A stretch of DNA of 13,260 nucleotides from Actinobacteria bacterium UBA4719 (GCA_002404345.1 DHJN01000215.1:1-13260), one strand, 5' to 3'; counted from the first letter of the stretch, positions 5,704 through 13,194 are shown. Notes: generated by a model not told the origin, from the sequence alone. Numbers and translations: made by a program.

Positions 5704-6414
5704 TCAGGGCAGGGAGTCGACCAGCGCCGCAACCTCAACCCGTGGCCCGCTGTAGAACGGCACCTCTTCGCGAACGTGGCGGCGGGTCTCGGAGCCCCGC
5801 AGGTGGCGCATGAGATCGACGATGCGGGTCAGGTCGTCAGCCTCGAACGCCAGGATCCACTCGTAGTCGCCCAGGGCGAAGGAAGGGATGGTGTTGGCCC
5901 GCACATCCGGGTAACCGCGCGCCATCTGTCCATGCTCCGACAGGAGGTCACGGCGCTCCTGGTCCTCCAGCAGGTACCAGTCGTACGAACGCACGAACGG
6001 GTAGACGCTGATGAAGTCCTTCGGGTTCTCGTCGGCCATGAATGCCGGGATGTGTCCCTTGTTGAACTCCGCCGGTCGGTGCAGCGCAGCCACCGACCAC
6101 ACCGACTCGAGGTGGGCACCTAGCTGGGTGCGGCGGAGTCGGTGGTAGGCCGACTGCACGGCCCGGATGTCCTCGGCATGCCACCAGATCATGAAGTCCG
6201 CATCGGCCCGCAGCCCGGCCACGTCATACACCCCCCGCACCACGACACCCTGCTCGGCGACATCGGCAAACAGCGCCTCGACCTCGGCAGCGACCTTGGC
6301 GCGATCCTCGGGCAGTGGACTGACTGGGCTAGTGACCTTGAAGACCGACCACATTGCGTAGCGGATGCTGTCGTTGATCTCGCGGATCTGGCTGGCGGAC
6401 GGCTTGGGACTCAT
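5704..6414 (-). CDS. hemQ: Coproheme decarboxylase HemQ (ChdC)
   Basis: HemQ/ChdC performs the last step of the coproporphyrin-dependent heme pathway: peroxide-driven removal of two carboxyl groups from coproheme III, giving heme b. The 236-residue protein has the double ferredoxin-like chlorite-dismutase fold sequence. Visible residues are Tyr138 in [12 protein letters not shown] (catalytic radical Tyr), His161 in [10 protein letters not shown] (proximal iron ligand), and His121 in NKGHIPAF. His121 is 17 residues before the Tyr, the same spacing as the distal His/Tyr pair of the Corynebacterium diphtheriae enzyme. The start is ATG 6414. AGGA lies seven bases upstream, inside the 3' end of hemG, whose stop is only four bases away. 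Translation is therefore probably coupled to hemG in one operon. Confidence 0.95.
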   Translation of the reverse strand: MSPKPSASQIREINDSIRYAMWSVFKVTSPVSPLPEDRAKVAAEVEALFADVAEQGVVVRGVYDVAGLRADADFMIWWHAEDIRAVQSAYHRLRRTQLGAHLESVWSVAALHRPAEFNKGHIPAFMADENPKDFISVYPFVRSYDWYLLEDQERRDLLSEHGQMARGYPDVRANTIPSFALGDYEWILAFEADDLTRIVDLMRHLRGSETRRHVREEVPFYSGPRVEVAALVDSLP

Positions 6415-6418
6415 GCTC

Positions 6419-7849
6419 CTATCCTGACCCGAGCCCCTGCCCGCTTCGCAGGTGGGTCAGGACCGCGTCGGCGGCCGCTCGTCCTGAGGCGATGCAGGCC
6501 GGTATGCCGACCCCCTCGTATGCCGCTCCCGCCAGCGCCAGCGCCGGAACCTGGGCGACGGCCGCGCGGATGCGGGCCACGCGGTCGACGTGACCGACGG
6601 CATACTGCGGCAGTGCCCCACCCCATCGCTGGACGTGGCTCTCGACCGGGATGGGCAACTGCCCCCCGAGCGCATCGGCCAGATCGCCAAGGACGAGCCG
6701 TTTCAGGTCCTCATCGCTGCGTTGCAGCACTGCTTCCTCCCCGACGCGCCCGAGCGAGGCACGCAGGATGAACAGGTCGGGCGCGGCGTCGGCGACCCAG
6801 CGCCACTTGTTGGTGCTGAACGTCGACGCCTTGACTGCTCGGTCCTCCACCGGCGGCACCAGGAACCCTGACCCGGACAGCTGCGGCAGGCCGTGGCGGG
6901 GCAGGGCTATCGACACGATGGCCATCGAGGCATACGTGATAGCTGCAAGTTCGCTTGCGGCATAAGGCGCATGAGGCGCGAGGAGCCTGGCGGCAGGCGC
7001 TGCCGGAACGGCGATCACGACCGCATCCGCCTCGAGCTCGACGGGTGCGGGAACCGGCCCGGTCGTCAGTGCCCAACCGCGCCTGCCCTCGACCGAAGTC
7101 CGGCGCAGCTCGCGAACGACCGTCCGCGACATGACACCTACCCCTTGTGCCCGAAGGCTTTTCACCAGCTCCTCGGTAAGCGTGCCCACGCCTCCGATCA
7201 GCCCGGCAAACACCGGCATGTGATCGAGCGACGCCCTGGTGAAGGCGCGTTCAGCCGCCGCAGTCACCGACTCCCCCGCGGTCGCGGCCTGCCAAAGCTG
7301 GGGCACGGTCGCCCTCAGGGACAGCTGATCTGCATGCCCGGCGTAGACGCCACCGAGCAGCGGCTCGACGAGCCGGTCCACGACGGCCGATCCGACTCTG
7401 CCACTGACGAACTCGCCAACCGAGAGGTCCTCGACAGTCGCCTCAAGGGGACGGTCGCGCTCCCCTTCGGCCCAGGCGATCTCGTCCGCATCCAGCACCC
7501 CGAGCGCGGCCGCTGGATTCGAGGGCACCCCCATCAACGTGCCGGCTGGCATCGGGTGCAGCGCGCCACGGGACCAGATTGCCGCCGATGCGGTGGTGGG
7601 ATGGGTGAGGCGGTCAGCCAGGCCGATCGCTCGCGCCAGGTCGGTGCCCTCGGGTCGGCGGGCCAGGATGGACTCTGCTCCGACGTCGATGACCACCCCT
7701 GCCAGTTGGGCGCGGCGAAGCTTTCCCCCCGGCGCATCACTGCCGTCCAGGACGACAAGCTCCAGATCGGGATCGCCCTGGCGCAGGTGCCAGGCAGCCG
7801 CCAGTCCGCTGATGCCGCCGCCCACGATGATGACCCGGCTCGTACCCAC
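6419..7849 (-). CDS. hemG: Coproporphyrinogen III oxidase CgoX (HemY/HemG-type FAD flavoprotein)
   Basis: This 476-residue FAD enzyme is often labelled protoporphyrinogen oxidase. In actinobacteria, which use the coproporphyrin route, it oxidises coproporphyrinogen III to coproporphyrin III with oxygen. The N-terminal dinucleotide-binding motif [11 protein letters not shown] (10-20) is followed by an acidic residue in [15 protein letters not shown] (31-45) and VIDVGAES (53-60). The C-terminal FAD segment [17 protein letters not shown] closes the fold. The start is GTG 7849; the minus strand shows GAGAGG about 8 bases upstream. It is the first gene of a two-gene operon with hemQ and diverges from the DUF4349 lipoprotein across 118 bp. 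The preference for copro- over protoporphyrinogen is inferred from the presence of hemQ. Confidence 0.94.
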   Translation of the reverse strand: MGTSRVIIVGGGISGLAAAWHLRQGDPDLELVVLDGSDAPGGKLRRAQLAGVVIDVGAESILARRPEGTDLARAIGLADRLTHPTTASAAIWSRGALHPMPAGTLMGVPSNPAAALGVLDADEIAWAEGERDRPLEATVEDLSVGEFVSGRVGSAVVDRLVEPLLGGVYAGHADQLSLRATVPQLWQAATAGESVTAAAERAFTRASLDHMPVFAGLIGGVGTLTEELVKSLRAQGVGVMSRTVVRELRRTSVEGRRGWALTTGPVPAPVELEADAVVIAVPAAPAARLLAPHAPYAASELAAITYASMAIVSIALPRHGLPQLSGSGFLVPPVEDRAVKASTFSTNKWRWVADAAPDLFILRASLGRVGEEAVLQRSDEDLKRLVLGDLADALGGQLPIPVESHVQRWGGALPQYAVGHVDRVARIRAAVAQVPALALAGAAYEGVGIPACIASGRAAADAVLTHLRSGQGLGSG

Positions 7850-7915
7850 ACGGTCAGCCTCTCAGGCTCGTGACCGAATCGAAACCGCTGGGCATGGAAC
7901 GAACGTGGCCATCCA

Positions 7916-7928
7916 CCCCTCAAAGGGG
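7916..7928. other. Small hairpin in the hemG / DUF4349 divergent gap
   Basis: CCCCT-CAA-AGGGG forms a perfect 5-bp stem with a 3-base loop, about 40 bases before the DUF4349 start. The 118-bp gap (7850-7967) must hold promoters for both directions, but I see no convincing -35/-10 pair. The hairpin may lie in the leader of the lipoprotein gene or be an operator; it may also be chance. Confidence 0.3.
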
Positions 7929-7967
7929 CATACCGTTCCGTCCAGCGCTCGCCCCCGGAGGTCTGTC

Positions 7968-9017
7968 ATGCCGATTGCGTTCACCCACCGCGCGCCCCTT
8001 TTGAGCGTTCGCCGCGTTCGGCCGGCTCTGCCAAATCGAAGGATGATTGCCGTCGGCGTACTGACCGCGCTGTTGCTCTCCGGTTGTGGCAGCGGTGGCT
8101 CCACCGGAACCAGTACGAAGGGCGCTGTGGCCGGCGGTTCACCTGTCCAGGACAGCGCGCGCAACAGTGCTCCTGGAACCAACAGTGCTCCCGGAGCCAA
8201 GTCCGTCCCCGGTGCTCCGGCCGGCCCGGCCGATGTCTCCACGCCCGGGGCACCTGTGGCTGGCGTTGGTCCCAAGCTGACCAAGAGCGCGAGCCTGGAC
8301 CTCCAGGTCAAGGACATCGCCGCCGCCGCGGCTCGGGTGCGCAGCATCGCTACGGGCCTGCAGGCTCAGGTGCTCAGTGAACAGATCGGCAGGGCCGACC
8401 CGGGTGACCCGGGTGACCCGGTGCCCCTGCAGGGCGGCAGGAAGTTGCCCAGTGCCTCCGGTGACTTGGGTGGCTTCGGCACCCTGACCCTGTCGGTGCC
8501 GGCGGACAAGCTCGACACCGCGCTGGACCAGCTCGCCAAGGTCGGCACCGTGCTGCGCCGCAACACGTCCTCGCAGGACGTCACCTCCCAGTACGTCGAC
8601 ACCGAGAGCCGGCTGAAGACCATGCGCGCCAGTGTCGACCGCGTGCGCGCCCTCATGGCCCAAGCCAGGGACCTCGGCCAGGTCGTGGCCCTTGAGAGTG
8701 AGATGAGTCGGCGAGAGGCCGACCTGGAGTCGTTGGAGTCACAGCTGAACGCTCTCAGGGCCAGCGTCGACCGCTCCACGCTGGCGGTGTCGTTGAGCAC
8801 GCCAACCTCAGTGAGCGAGCCTGTGTCGAACAAGGGGTTCCTGGCCGGTCTGCGCTCCGGCTGGGACGCCTTCACGGCCTCCGCCAGCGGGCTGCTCACC
8901 GCCATCGGCGCGGCTCTGCCATTCGGGGTGTTCTTCGCCCTGGTCGCAGTACCGCTCTGGTGGTCCTGGCGCCGTCGCCGGGCGAACCGGCCAACGATCA
9001 GTCCCGCAACACCCTAG
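7968..9017 (+). CDS. DUF4349 lipoprotein with C-terminal transmembrane helix
   Basis: The 349-residue protein has a lipoprotein signal: basic N-terminus, hydrophobic run 26-38 and lipobox LLSGC with Cys40. A Gly/Ser/Pro/Ala-rich linker (41-100) contains a sixfold residue repeat. The DUF4349 domain follows from about 104: a strand-helix part (SASLDLQVKDIAAAAARV), GTLTLSVPADKLD, and a coiled coil (about 211-265). A C-terminal membrane helix (about 305-332) ends in WWSWRRRRANR, which would place the tail in the cytoplasm and the domain outside. Its function is unknown; family members are predicted envelope proteins. The start is ATG 7968, with GGAGG at 7957-7961 six bases upstream. An in-frame ATG at 8043 would leave almost no n-region. 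It sits between hemE and hemG on the opposite strand. Confidence 0.88.
   Translation: MPIAFTHRAPLLSVRRVRPALPNRRMIAVGVLTALLLSGCGSGGSTGTSTKGAVAGGSPVQDSARNSAPGTNSAPGAKSVPGAPAGPADVSTPGAPVAGVGPKLTKSASLDLQVKDIAAAAARVRSIATGLQAQVLSEQIGRADPGDPGDPVPLQGGRKLPSASGDLGGFGTLTLSVPADKLDTALDQLAKVGTVLRRNTSSQDVTSQYVDTESRLKTMRASVDRVRALMAQARDLGQVVALESEMSRREADLESLESQLNALRASVDRSTLAVSLSTPTSVSEPVSNKGFLAGLRSGWDAFTASASGLLTAIGAALPFGVFFALVAVPLWWSWRRRRANRPTISPATP
8163..8216. repeat. 18-bp coding repeat in the lipoprotein linker
   Basis: Three 18-base units encode NSAPGT, NSAPGA and KSVPGA, just after the lipobox. The first two differ by only two bases; the third is more diverged. Flexible Pro/Gly/Ser linkers of this type tether lipoprotein domains to the membrane. 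Confidence 0.8.
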
Positions 9018-9034
9018 GAGCGCAGACGCATCGA

Positions 9035-9091
9035 TGAAGTCGCACAGATCGACTCAAACAGGCTCGTCTTGAGTCGATCTGTGCGACTTCA
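9035..9091. terminator. 23-bp perfect inverted repeat, probable two-way terminator
   Basis: The left arm (9035-9057, starting TGAAGTCGCACAG) and the right arm (9069-9091) are perfect reverse complements, with an 11-base loop. The repeat begins 17 bases after the DUF4349 stop and lies 72 bases beyond the end of hemE, where the two transcripts converge. The position fits a bidirectional terminator. No T-run follows on either side, and the arms are far longer than a normal intrinsic terminator, so a repeated extragenic palindrome is another reading. Confidence 0.65.
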
Positions 9092-9107
9092 CGAGTCACA
9101 TCGAACC

Positions 9108-9146
9108 GGCTCGGGTGGACGGCTCGGGTGGACGGCTCGGGTGGAC
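9108..9146. repeat. Three perfect 13-bp tandem repeats beside the hemE stop
   Basis: GGCTCGGGTGGAC occurs three times without a mismatch (9108-9120, 9121-9133, 9134-9146), followed by a decayed start of a fourth unit (GGATCCGGGT). The array is non-coding and ends 17 bases from the hemE stop codon, so it lies in the hemE 3' untranslated region. Confidence 0.95.
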
Positions 9147-9163
9147 GGATCCGGGTCTAGCTG

Positions 9164-10210
9164 TCAGCGGGCGGATGCCTCGTGCACGAGCTCGACGACG
9201 CGGGTCAGCACCGCTGGGTCGGTGTCGGGCAGGACTCCATGGCCGAGGTTGAAGATGTGTCCCGGCGCCTGTGCGCCCTCGGCCACGATCGACAGCACGG
9301 CCTTCTCCAGAGCCGGCCACGGCGCGAACAGCAACGCCGGGTCCAGGTTGCCCTGCACGGCATACCGGTCCCCAAGGCGAGCGCGGGCATCCGTCAGGGA
9401 GGTGCGGTAGTCCACGCCCACCACATCGGCGCCAGCGGCACCCATCGAGGCCAGCAGCTCGCCGGTTCCGACACCGAAGTGGATCGTCGGGACGTCGAGA
9501 TCGGCCACGGCCAACAGGGCCACTCGGGAATGCGGCTGGACGAAGGTGTCGTAGTCCCTGCGGGGCAGCGCGCCCACCCACGAGTCGAACAGCTGCACGG
9601 CCGACGCGCCGGCCCGCGCCTGCACCCCAAGGAACAAGCCCGAGATCTGTGCCAGTCGCGCGCACAGCGCATGCCACAGCTCCGGGTCGCCATACATCAG
9701 GGCCTTGGTGCGTTCGTGGTTCTTGGACGGCCCACCCTCGATGAGGTATGACGCAAGAGTGAACGGCGCACCAGCGAAACCGATCAGCGGCGTGGCGCCG
9801 AGCTCGGCGACGACCAGCCCCACGGCCTCGGTGATGAAGGAGACGTGCTCCGGCGTCAGCTCCGGAATACGGTCAAGGTCGGCGTGCGCCCGGAACGGTT
9901 GAGCCACCACCGGCCCCACCCCCGGGACGATGTCGAGATCGACGCCGACGGCAGCCAACGGCAGCACGATGTCGCTGAAAAGGATCGCCGCGTCCACTCC
10001 GTGCCGGCGCACTGGCTGCAGCGTGATCTCGGCGACCAGCTCCGGACTGCGGCAGGCATCGAGCATGCCCACGCCCTCGCGCACCTTGCGGTACTCCGGC
10101 AGCGACCGGCCCGCCTGGCGCATGAACCAGACGGGCGTGTGCGGCACGCTCTGACGTCGAGCGGCGCGGACCAGGGCACTGTCGCGGGGGCTGTTCGGGG
10201 AGGACTTCAC
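9164..10210 (-). CDS. hemE: Uroporphyrinogen decarboxylase HemE
   Basis: HemE removes four carboxyl groups from uroporphyrinogen III to give coproporphyrinogen III, the substrate of the CgoX encoded nearby. With the start chosen here the protein has 348 residues, the family's usual length. The N-terminal signature [16 protein letters not shown] is at about 26-41, with substrate-binding Arg31. Catalytic Asp80 is in ILFSDIVLP. The second signature [17 protein letters not shown], then GNLDP and HIFNLGHGV (His324), complete the active site. I chose GTG 10210 because AGG stands 8 bases upstream and the sequence [19 protein letters not shown] fits family N-termini. In-frame alternatives are ATG 10252 and an upstream start at 10264. 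The EamA transporter gene ends 57 bp upstream on the same strand, so the two may be co-transcribed. Confidence 0.95.
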   Translation of the reverse strand: MKSSPNSPRDSALVRAARRQSVPHTPVWFMRQAGRSLPEYRKVREGVGMLDACRSPELVAEITLQPVRRHGVDAAILFSDIVLPLAAVGVDLDIVPGVGPVVAQPFRAHADLDRIPELTPEHVSFITEAVGLVVAELGATPLIGFAGAPFTLASYLIEGGPSKNHERTKALMYGDPELWHALCARLAQISGLFLGVQARAGASAVQLFDSWVGALPRRDYDTFVQPHSRVALLAVADLDVPTIHFGVGTGELLASMGAAGADVVGVDYRTSLTDARARLGDRYAVQGNLDPALLFAPWPALEKAVLSIVAEGAQAPGHIFNLGHGVLPDTDPAVLTRVVELVHEASAR

Positions 10211-10267
10211 CCGCAGATCCTCGCACGGGAAGACGGCAAGGCAGCGACTCATGGTCCGACACAAGGG

Positions 10268-11101
10268 TCAGAGCGCGATGGCGACCACTCCGACCAGGGT
10301 CAGCGCGACACCGATGGACTGGACGCGACGGAGGCGTTCGCCCAGGAGCAGCCTCGCCCAGAAGAGCGTTGCCACCGGGTACAGCGAGCCCAGGACGCTG
10401 GCCACGGTGACCATGCCCCTTGAGGAGGAGAACGCGAAGAGCCCGTTCGCGGTGACGTCGCCCAGACCGATGACCGCGAGCGCCGGAAGGTCGCCCGCGC
10501 GAGTGCCGCCCACCGAGCGCACCACCAGCCCTGCGACCAGGAACAGGACGACGCTGGTCAACCGCATGCCCCACAGCGTCTCAAGCAGTGCGTAGCGGGC
10601 TCCGCGGTCCAGGCAGTAGAGCGCGGTCCCGAAACACACCGCAGAGACAGCGGCCAGCATCACCGGGCGGGGTGGCACCGCCCCGGTCAGCTCGGGCCCG
10701 GAGGCCAGGGCCGCACCGGTCACCGCAACCGCCATGCCGACCCACGCGGTCGCGCTGGGATGCTCGCCGGTGAGCAGGCCGAGAAACACCGGGACCAGTG
10801 CTCCCAGCGATGAGATCGGCGCGACGACGCCCATCGTCCCCGAGGCCAGTGCCGTGTAGAAGGAGGTCAGTCCGAGTGCCCCCGCCGTCCCGGCCCCGAT
10901 GGCCCACAACGGGCCGTTCCCGCTGAAGGACGGCGAGAAGCCGGTATGCCGCACGAGCAGGATCGCGCTCAACGCGACCAAGGCGCAGCCCTGGGTGACC
11001 GCCACGACGGCGGGCGGAGCGATGGTCCGCGACTTGAGCCCTGCGAAGAAGTCGGAGGTGCCCCAGAACGCGCTCGAGGCCAGGGCGAGCAGAGCCAACA
11101 T
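10268..11101 (-). CDS. EamA-type drug/metabolite transporter (DMT superfamily)
   Basis: This 277-residue, very hydrophobic protein shows about ten predicted membrane helices in two EamA-like halves. The first half has WGTSDFFAGLKSR near the start and a GALVPVFLGLLTGEHPS segment (about 100-117). The second ends YPVATLFWARLLLGERLRR, followed by a last helix. The PVF/PVATLFWARLLLGE pattern with Gly-Glu before a basic loop is typical of EamA domains. The substrate is unknown; DMT members export amino acids, metabolites or drugs. The frame stays open far upstream (to 11650), but that part is the antisense of the DUF3000 gene. ATG 11101 begins the first helix and has TACGGT exactly six bases upstream on its strand, pointing to a leaderless mRNA. 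It precedes hemE on the same strand; a link to heme export or import would be speculation. Confidence 0.85.
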   Translation of the reverse strand: MLALLALASSAFWGTSDFFAGLKSRTIAPPAVVAVTQGCALVALSAILLVRHTGFSPSFSGNGPLWAIGAGTAGALGLTSFYTALASGTMGVVAPISSLGALVPVFLGLLTGEHPSATAWVGMAVAVTGAALASGPELTGAVPPRPVMLAAVSAVCFGTALYCLDRGARYALLETLWGMRLTSVVLFLVAGLVVRSVGGTRAGDLPALAVIGLGDVTANGLFAFSSSRGMVTVASVLGSLYPVATLFWARLLLGERLRRVQSIGVALTLVGVVAIAL

Positions 11102-11107
11102 CGCCGA

Positions 11108-11113
11108 ACCGTA
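11108..11113 (-). promoter_or_regulatory. -10 element for the leaderless EamA transporter gene
   Basis: On the minus strand TACGGT (TAnnnT) is followed by six bases and the ATG at 11101. No Shine-Dalgarno is present. The surrounding sequence is very GC-rich, so a TA-containing hexamer at this place stands out. Confidence 0.45.
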
Positions 11114-11150
11114 CCCCGGCGTGCCGCGCCCCCCCGGGCGACCGGTCACA

Positions 11151-11156
11151 TACTCT
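11151..11156 (+). promoter_or_regulatory. -10 element for the leaderless DUF3000 gene
   Basis: TACTCT (TAnnnT) lies six bases before the second of two tandem GTG codons (11163). This spacing, the same as in other leaderless-looking starts here, selects 11163 over 11160. No -35 is evident. Confidence 0.5.
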
Positions 11157-11162
11157 TCAGTG

Positions 11163-11753
11163 GTGGACAGTCGCAGCGTCCCTGGCGAGAACTCGGCCGA
11201 ATTCGCACAAGCCCTACGGGACCTGCGCGCCGCTCGGCTACGTCCTGAGGTCCGCCTCACGGAGGTGCCCGCCCCCACCCGGATCGCCCCGCAGGCCGTG
11301 GCCCTGACCGCAGAAGTCGTCGTCGCAGGTGCCCTGGACGAGGGTGACGAGCTCGCCTCCGGCCGTTTCGTCCTGCTGTACGACCCGTCCGCGCCCGAGC
11401 CGTGGGGCGGAGTATGGCGCGCAGTCACGTTCACCCGCGCCGAGTTCGATCCGGAGCTGGCCAACGACCCGATGCTCGGCGCGGTCGGATGGTCGTGGTT
11501 GCTCGACGCGCTCGGGCGCCGTGAAGCGACCTTTGTGGCCGAAGGAGGCACCGTCACCCGGGTCGTGTCCGAGAGCTTCGCCGCTCTCGCCGACCGAAAT
11601 GCCGCGGTGGAGATGGAGATCCGGGCCTCCTGGACACCCACCGGCCCCAACGTGGGTGTTCACCTCCAGGCCTGGGCCGATCTGCTGTGCACGATCGCCG
11701 GCCTGCCACCGCTGCCCGAGGGCGTCGTGTCTCTGCCACGGCAACGTCGTTGA
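11163..11753 (+). CDS. DUF3000 family protein
   Basis: The 196-residue protein matches the actinobacterial DUF3000 family, conserved next to hemE, ribonuclease D and thiolase genes; the biochemical role is unknown. It is predicted soluble, with no signal or membrane segment. Conserved-looking blocks are FAQALRDLRAARLRPEVRL near the N-terminus, RFVLLYDPSAPEPWGGVWR in the middle, and GWSWLLDALGRREATF. It closes with EMEIRASWTP and LQAWADLLCTIAGLPPLPEGV. Two consecutive GTG codons (11160, 11163) could start it. I choose 11163 because TACTCT is then six bases upstream and there is no Shine-Dalgarno. The frame extends upstream to 10899 but overlaps the divergent transporter there. Only about 60 bp separate it from the transporter start, so both promoters share this gap. 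Confidence 0.88.
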   Translation: MDSRSVPGENSAEFAQALRDLRAARLRPEVRLTEVPAPTRIAPQAVALTAEVVVAGALDEGDELASGRFVLLYDPSAPEPWGGVWRAVTFTRAEFDPELANDPMLGAVGWSWLLDALGRREATFVAEGGTVTRVVSESFAALADRNAAVEMEIRASWTPTGPNVGVHLQAWADLLCTIAGLPPLPEGVVSLPRQRR

Positions 11754-11759
11754 AAGCCA

Positions 11760-11777
11760 TGCCGCCGAACGGCGGTA
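11760..11777 (+). terminator. Hairpin after DUF3000 (possible terminator)
   Basis: CCGCC (11762-11766) pairs with GGCGG (11771-11775) around a GAAC loop. A G-T wobble and a T-A pair extend the stem to seven. It begins six bases after the DUF3000 stop. There is no T-run, so termination is plausible but unproven. Confidence 0.4.
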
Positions 11778-11817
11778 GGTGTGCTCCCGGCCAACCGCGC
11801 GCGCCCGCGCGTCAATA

Positions 11818-11823
11818 TAGATT
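11818..11823 (+). promoter_or_regulatory. -10 element for leaderless rnd
   Basis: TAGATT (TAnnnT), inside the A/T-rich stretch CAATATAGATTG, ends six bases before the GTG at 11830. The A/T island is striking against the GC-rich run before it. No Shine-Dalgarno precedes the GTG, so the mRNA probably starts at the start codon. Confidence 0.6.
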
Positions 11824-11829
11824 GAGCTT

Positions 11830-13194
11830 GTGATCATCGGATCCAGCGAGTCCCCCGAGCCAGCTGATGCGTCAGAACCCTCTGACGCGTCAGAGCCAGC
11901 GGACGCGTCAGATCCCGACCGGGCGACTGCCCCGGTCCTGGTGCCCCTGCGGATGCCTGCCGGGGGCGTCCCGGACGTGATCGTGAACGAACGCGAACTC
12001 CTCCTCGCGGCCGAAGCCATCGGCGCCGGCACCGGACCGGTGGCCATCGACGCAGAACGCGCGTCCGGCTACCGCTACGGACAGCGGGCCTATCTGATCC
12101 AGATCCGGCGCGAGGGTTCGGGCACCTGGCTGATTGACCCGATCGCCTGCCCGGATCTCTCACCCATCGCCGAGGTGATCACCGATGTAGAGTGGATCCT
12201 GCACGCCGCAACCCAGGACCTGCCCTGCCTGGCTGAGGTCGGCCTGCGTCCGACGCGCCTGTTCGACACCGAGCTCGGGGGACGTCTCGTGGGTCTGCCG
12301 CGCGTCGGACTCGCTGCGGTCGTCGAGCACTACCTTGGCCTCAGCCTTGCCAAGGAGCACTCGGCCGTGGACTGGTCGACCAGACCCCTGCCGGAGCCCT
12401 GGTTGCGTTACGCCGCCCTCGACGTCGAGGTGCTCGGCCAGGTCCGCGATCTCATGGCGGACGACCTCGCTGTGCAGGACAAGATGGTGTGGGCCGAGCA
12501 GGAGTTCGACTCGCTCACGAGGTTCACCGGCCCCCCTGTCCGGGTCGACCCGTGGCGTCGTACTTCGGGGCTGCACAAGGTCCGCAACCGCCGTGGCGCC
12601 GCCATGGTCCGTGAGCTGTGGCAGACCCGGGATGCCATAGCCGTCGAGCGCGATGTCGCCCCCGGCCGGATCCTGCCCGACACCGCCCTGGTCGACCTGG
12701 CCATCAAGTCTCCCAAGACGGATGCCGACCTGAGCCAAAACGGGGCCGGCCAAGCCTCCAGATCAGTTCGCCGAAACCAGCGGCAGTGGCTCGCCGCGCT
12801 GGAGCGCGCCCGCCAGCTGCCCGAGGAGGACCTCCCCGTCCTCACCCTGCGCACGGAGGGTCCGCCTCCGGCCCGGGCCTGGCCCGATCGCGACCCGGTT
12901 GCCGCCGGACGGCTGTCCCAGGCCCGCGCAGCCCTGCGCGAGTTCGCCCACGCCCACAGCATTCCCGTCGAGAACCTGCTGACTCCGGACTCCTTGCGCC
13001 GGGTGCTTTGGGCTCCCCCACCGGATCCGACACTCGATTCCATCTCCGCAGCCTTGCTCGACCTCGGGGCCCGTCGGTGGCAGATCGACATCGCCGGTCC
13101 CATCCTCGAGGAAGCCATCAACCGCCCTGCCGAACCAACCACTGAACCAACCGCCCAACCCAGGGAGGCTCCCCGTGCCCCGCACACTTCGTGA
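11830..13194 (+). CDS. rnd: Ribonuclease D-like 3'-5' exonuclease with HRDC domain
   Basis: The 454-residue protein is an RNase D family DEDDy exonuclease, which trims 3' ends of tRNA and other structured RNAs. Exo I is VAIDAE (Asp74, Glu76), Exo II is HAATQD (Asp130), and Exo III is YAALD (Tyr194, Asp198). An HRDC helical domain follows at about 243-297 (LHKVRNRRGAAMVRELW, RILPDTALVDLA). A second helical region (about 358-425) matches the C-terminal extension of actinobacterial homologues. The N-terminus (about 1-36) is an acidic PADASE-type repeat not found in the core family, and the last 25 residues are Pro/Thr-rich; both are probably disordered. The start is GTG 11830, leaderless by its -10 spacing. 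The 3' end overlaps the thiolase start by 20 bases, so the two are likely co-translated. Confidence 0.92.
   Translation: MIIGSSESPEPADASEPSDASEPADASDPDRATAPVLVPLRMPAGGVPDVIVNERELLLAAEAIGAGTGPVAIDAERASGYRYGQRAYLIQIRREGSGTWLIDPIACPDLSPIAEVITDVEWILHAATQDLPCLAEVGLRPTRLFDTELGGRLVGLPRVGLAAVVEHYLGLSLAKEHSAVDWSTRPLPEPWLRYAALDVEVLGQVRDLMADDLAVQDKMVWAEQEFDSLTRFTGPPVRVDPWRRTSGLHKVRNRRGAAMVRELWQTRDAIAVERDVAPGRILPDTALVDLAIKSPKTDADLSQNGAGQASRSVRRNQRQWLAALERARQLPEEDLPVLTLRTEGPPPARAWPDRDPVAAGRLSQARAALREFAHAHSIPVENLLTPDSLRRVLWAPPPDPTLDSISAALLDLGARRWQIDIAGPILEEAINRPAEPTTEPTAQPREAPRAPHTS
11860..11913. repeat. 18-bp coding repeat at the rnd N-terminus with a 16-bp palindrome
   Basis: Three 18-base units encode PADASE, PSDASE and PADASD. 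All share a central GCGTCAGA-type core. The middle unit contains a 16-base perfect palindrome, CTCTGACGCGTCAGAG (11880-11895), and the third repeats part of it (GACGCGTC). Confidence 0.85.

Noticed and set aside
7539..7967. Upstream extension of the DUF4349 frame
   Set aside because: It overlaps hemG in antisense. A strong Shine-Dalgarno at 7957-7961 and the lipoprotein signal both point to ATG 7968.
9035..9146. Insertion-sequence remnant or attachment site
   Set aside because: There is no transposase or integrase fragment and no target-site duplication around the inverted repeat. Convergent-gene position explains it more simply.
10211..10264. Longer hemE N-terminus
   Set aside because: The extra residues (Cys-rich, [12 protein letters not shown]) do not resemble HemE N-termini. 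GTG 10210 has a better ribosome site, though this remains the least certain start.
11102..11650. Upstream extension of the EamA transporter frame
   Set aside because: It is antisense to the DUF3000 gene and hydrophilic, with no membrane segments. The transporter's first helix begins at ATG 11101.
11238..12047. 269-codon minus-strand frame spanning DUF3000 and rnd
   Set aside because: It runs antisense through two genes and their leaderless promoter, with no domain signal and a repetitive composition from the PADASE repeat.
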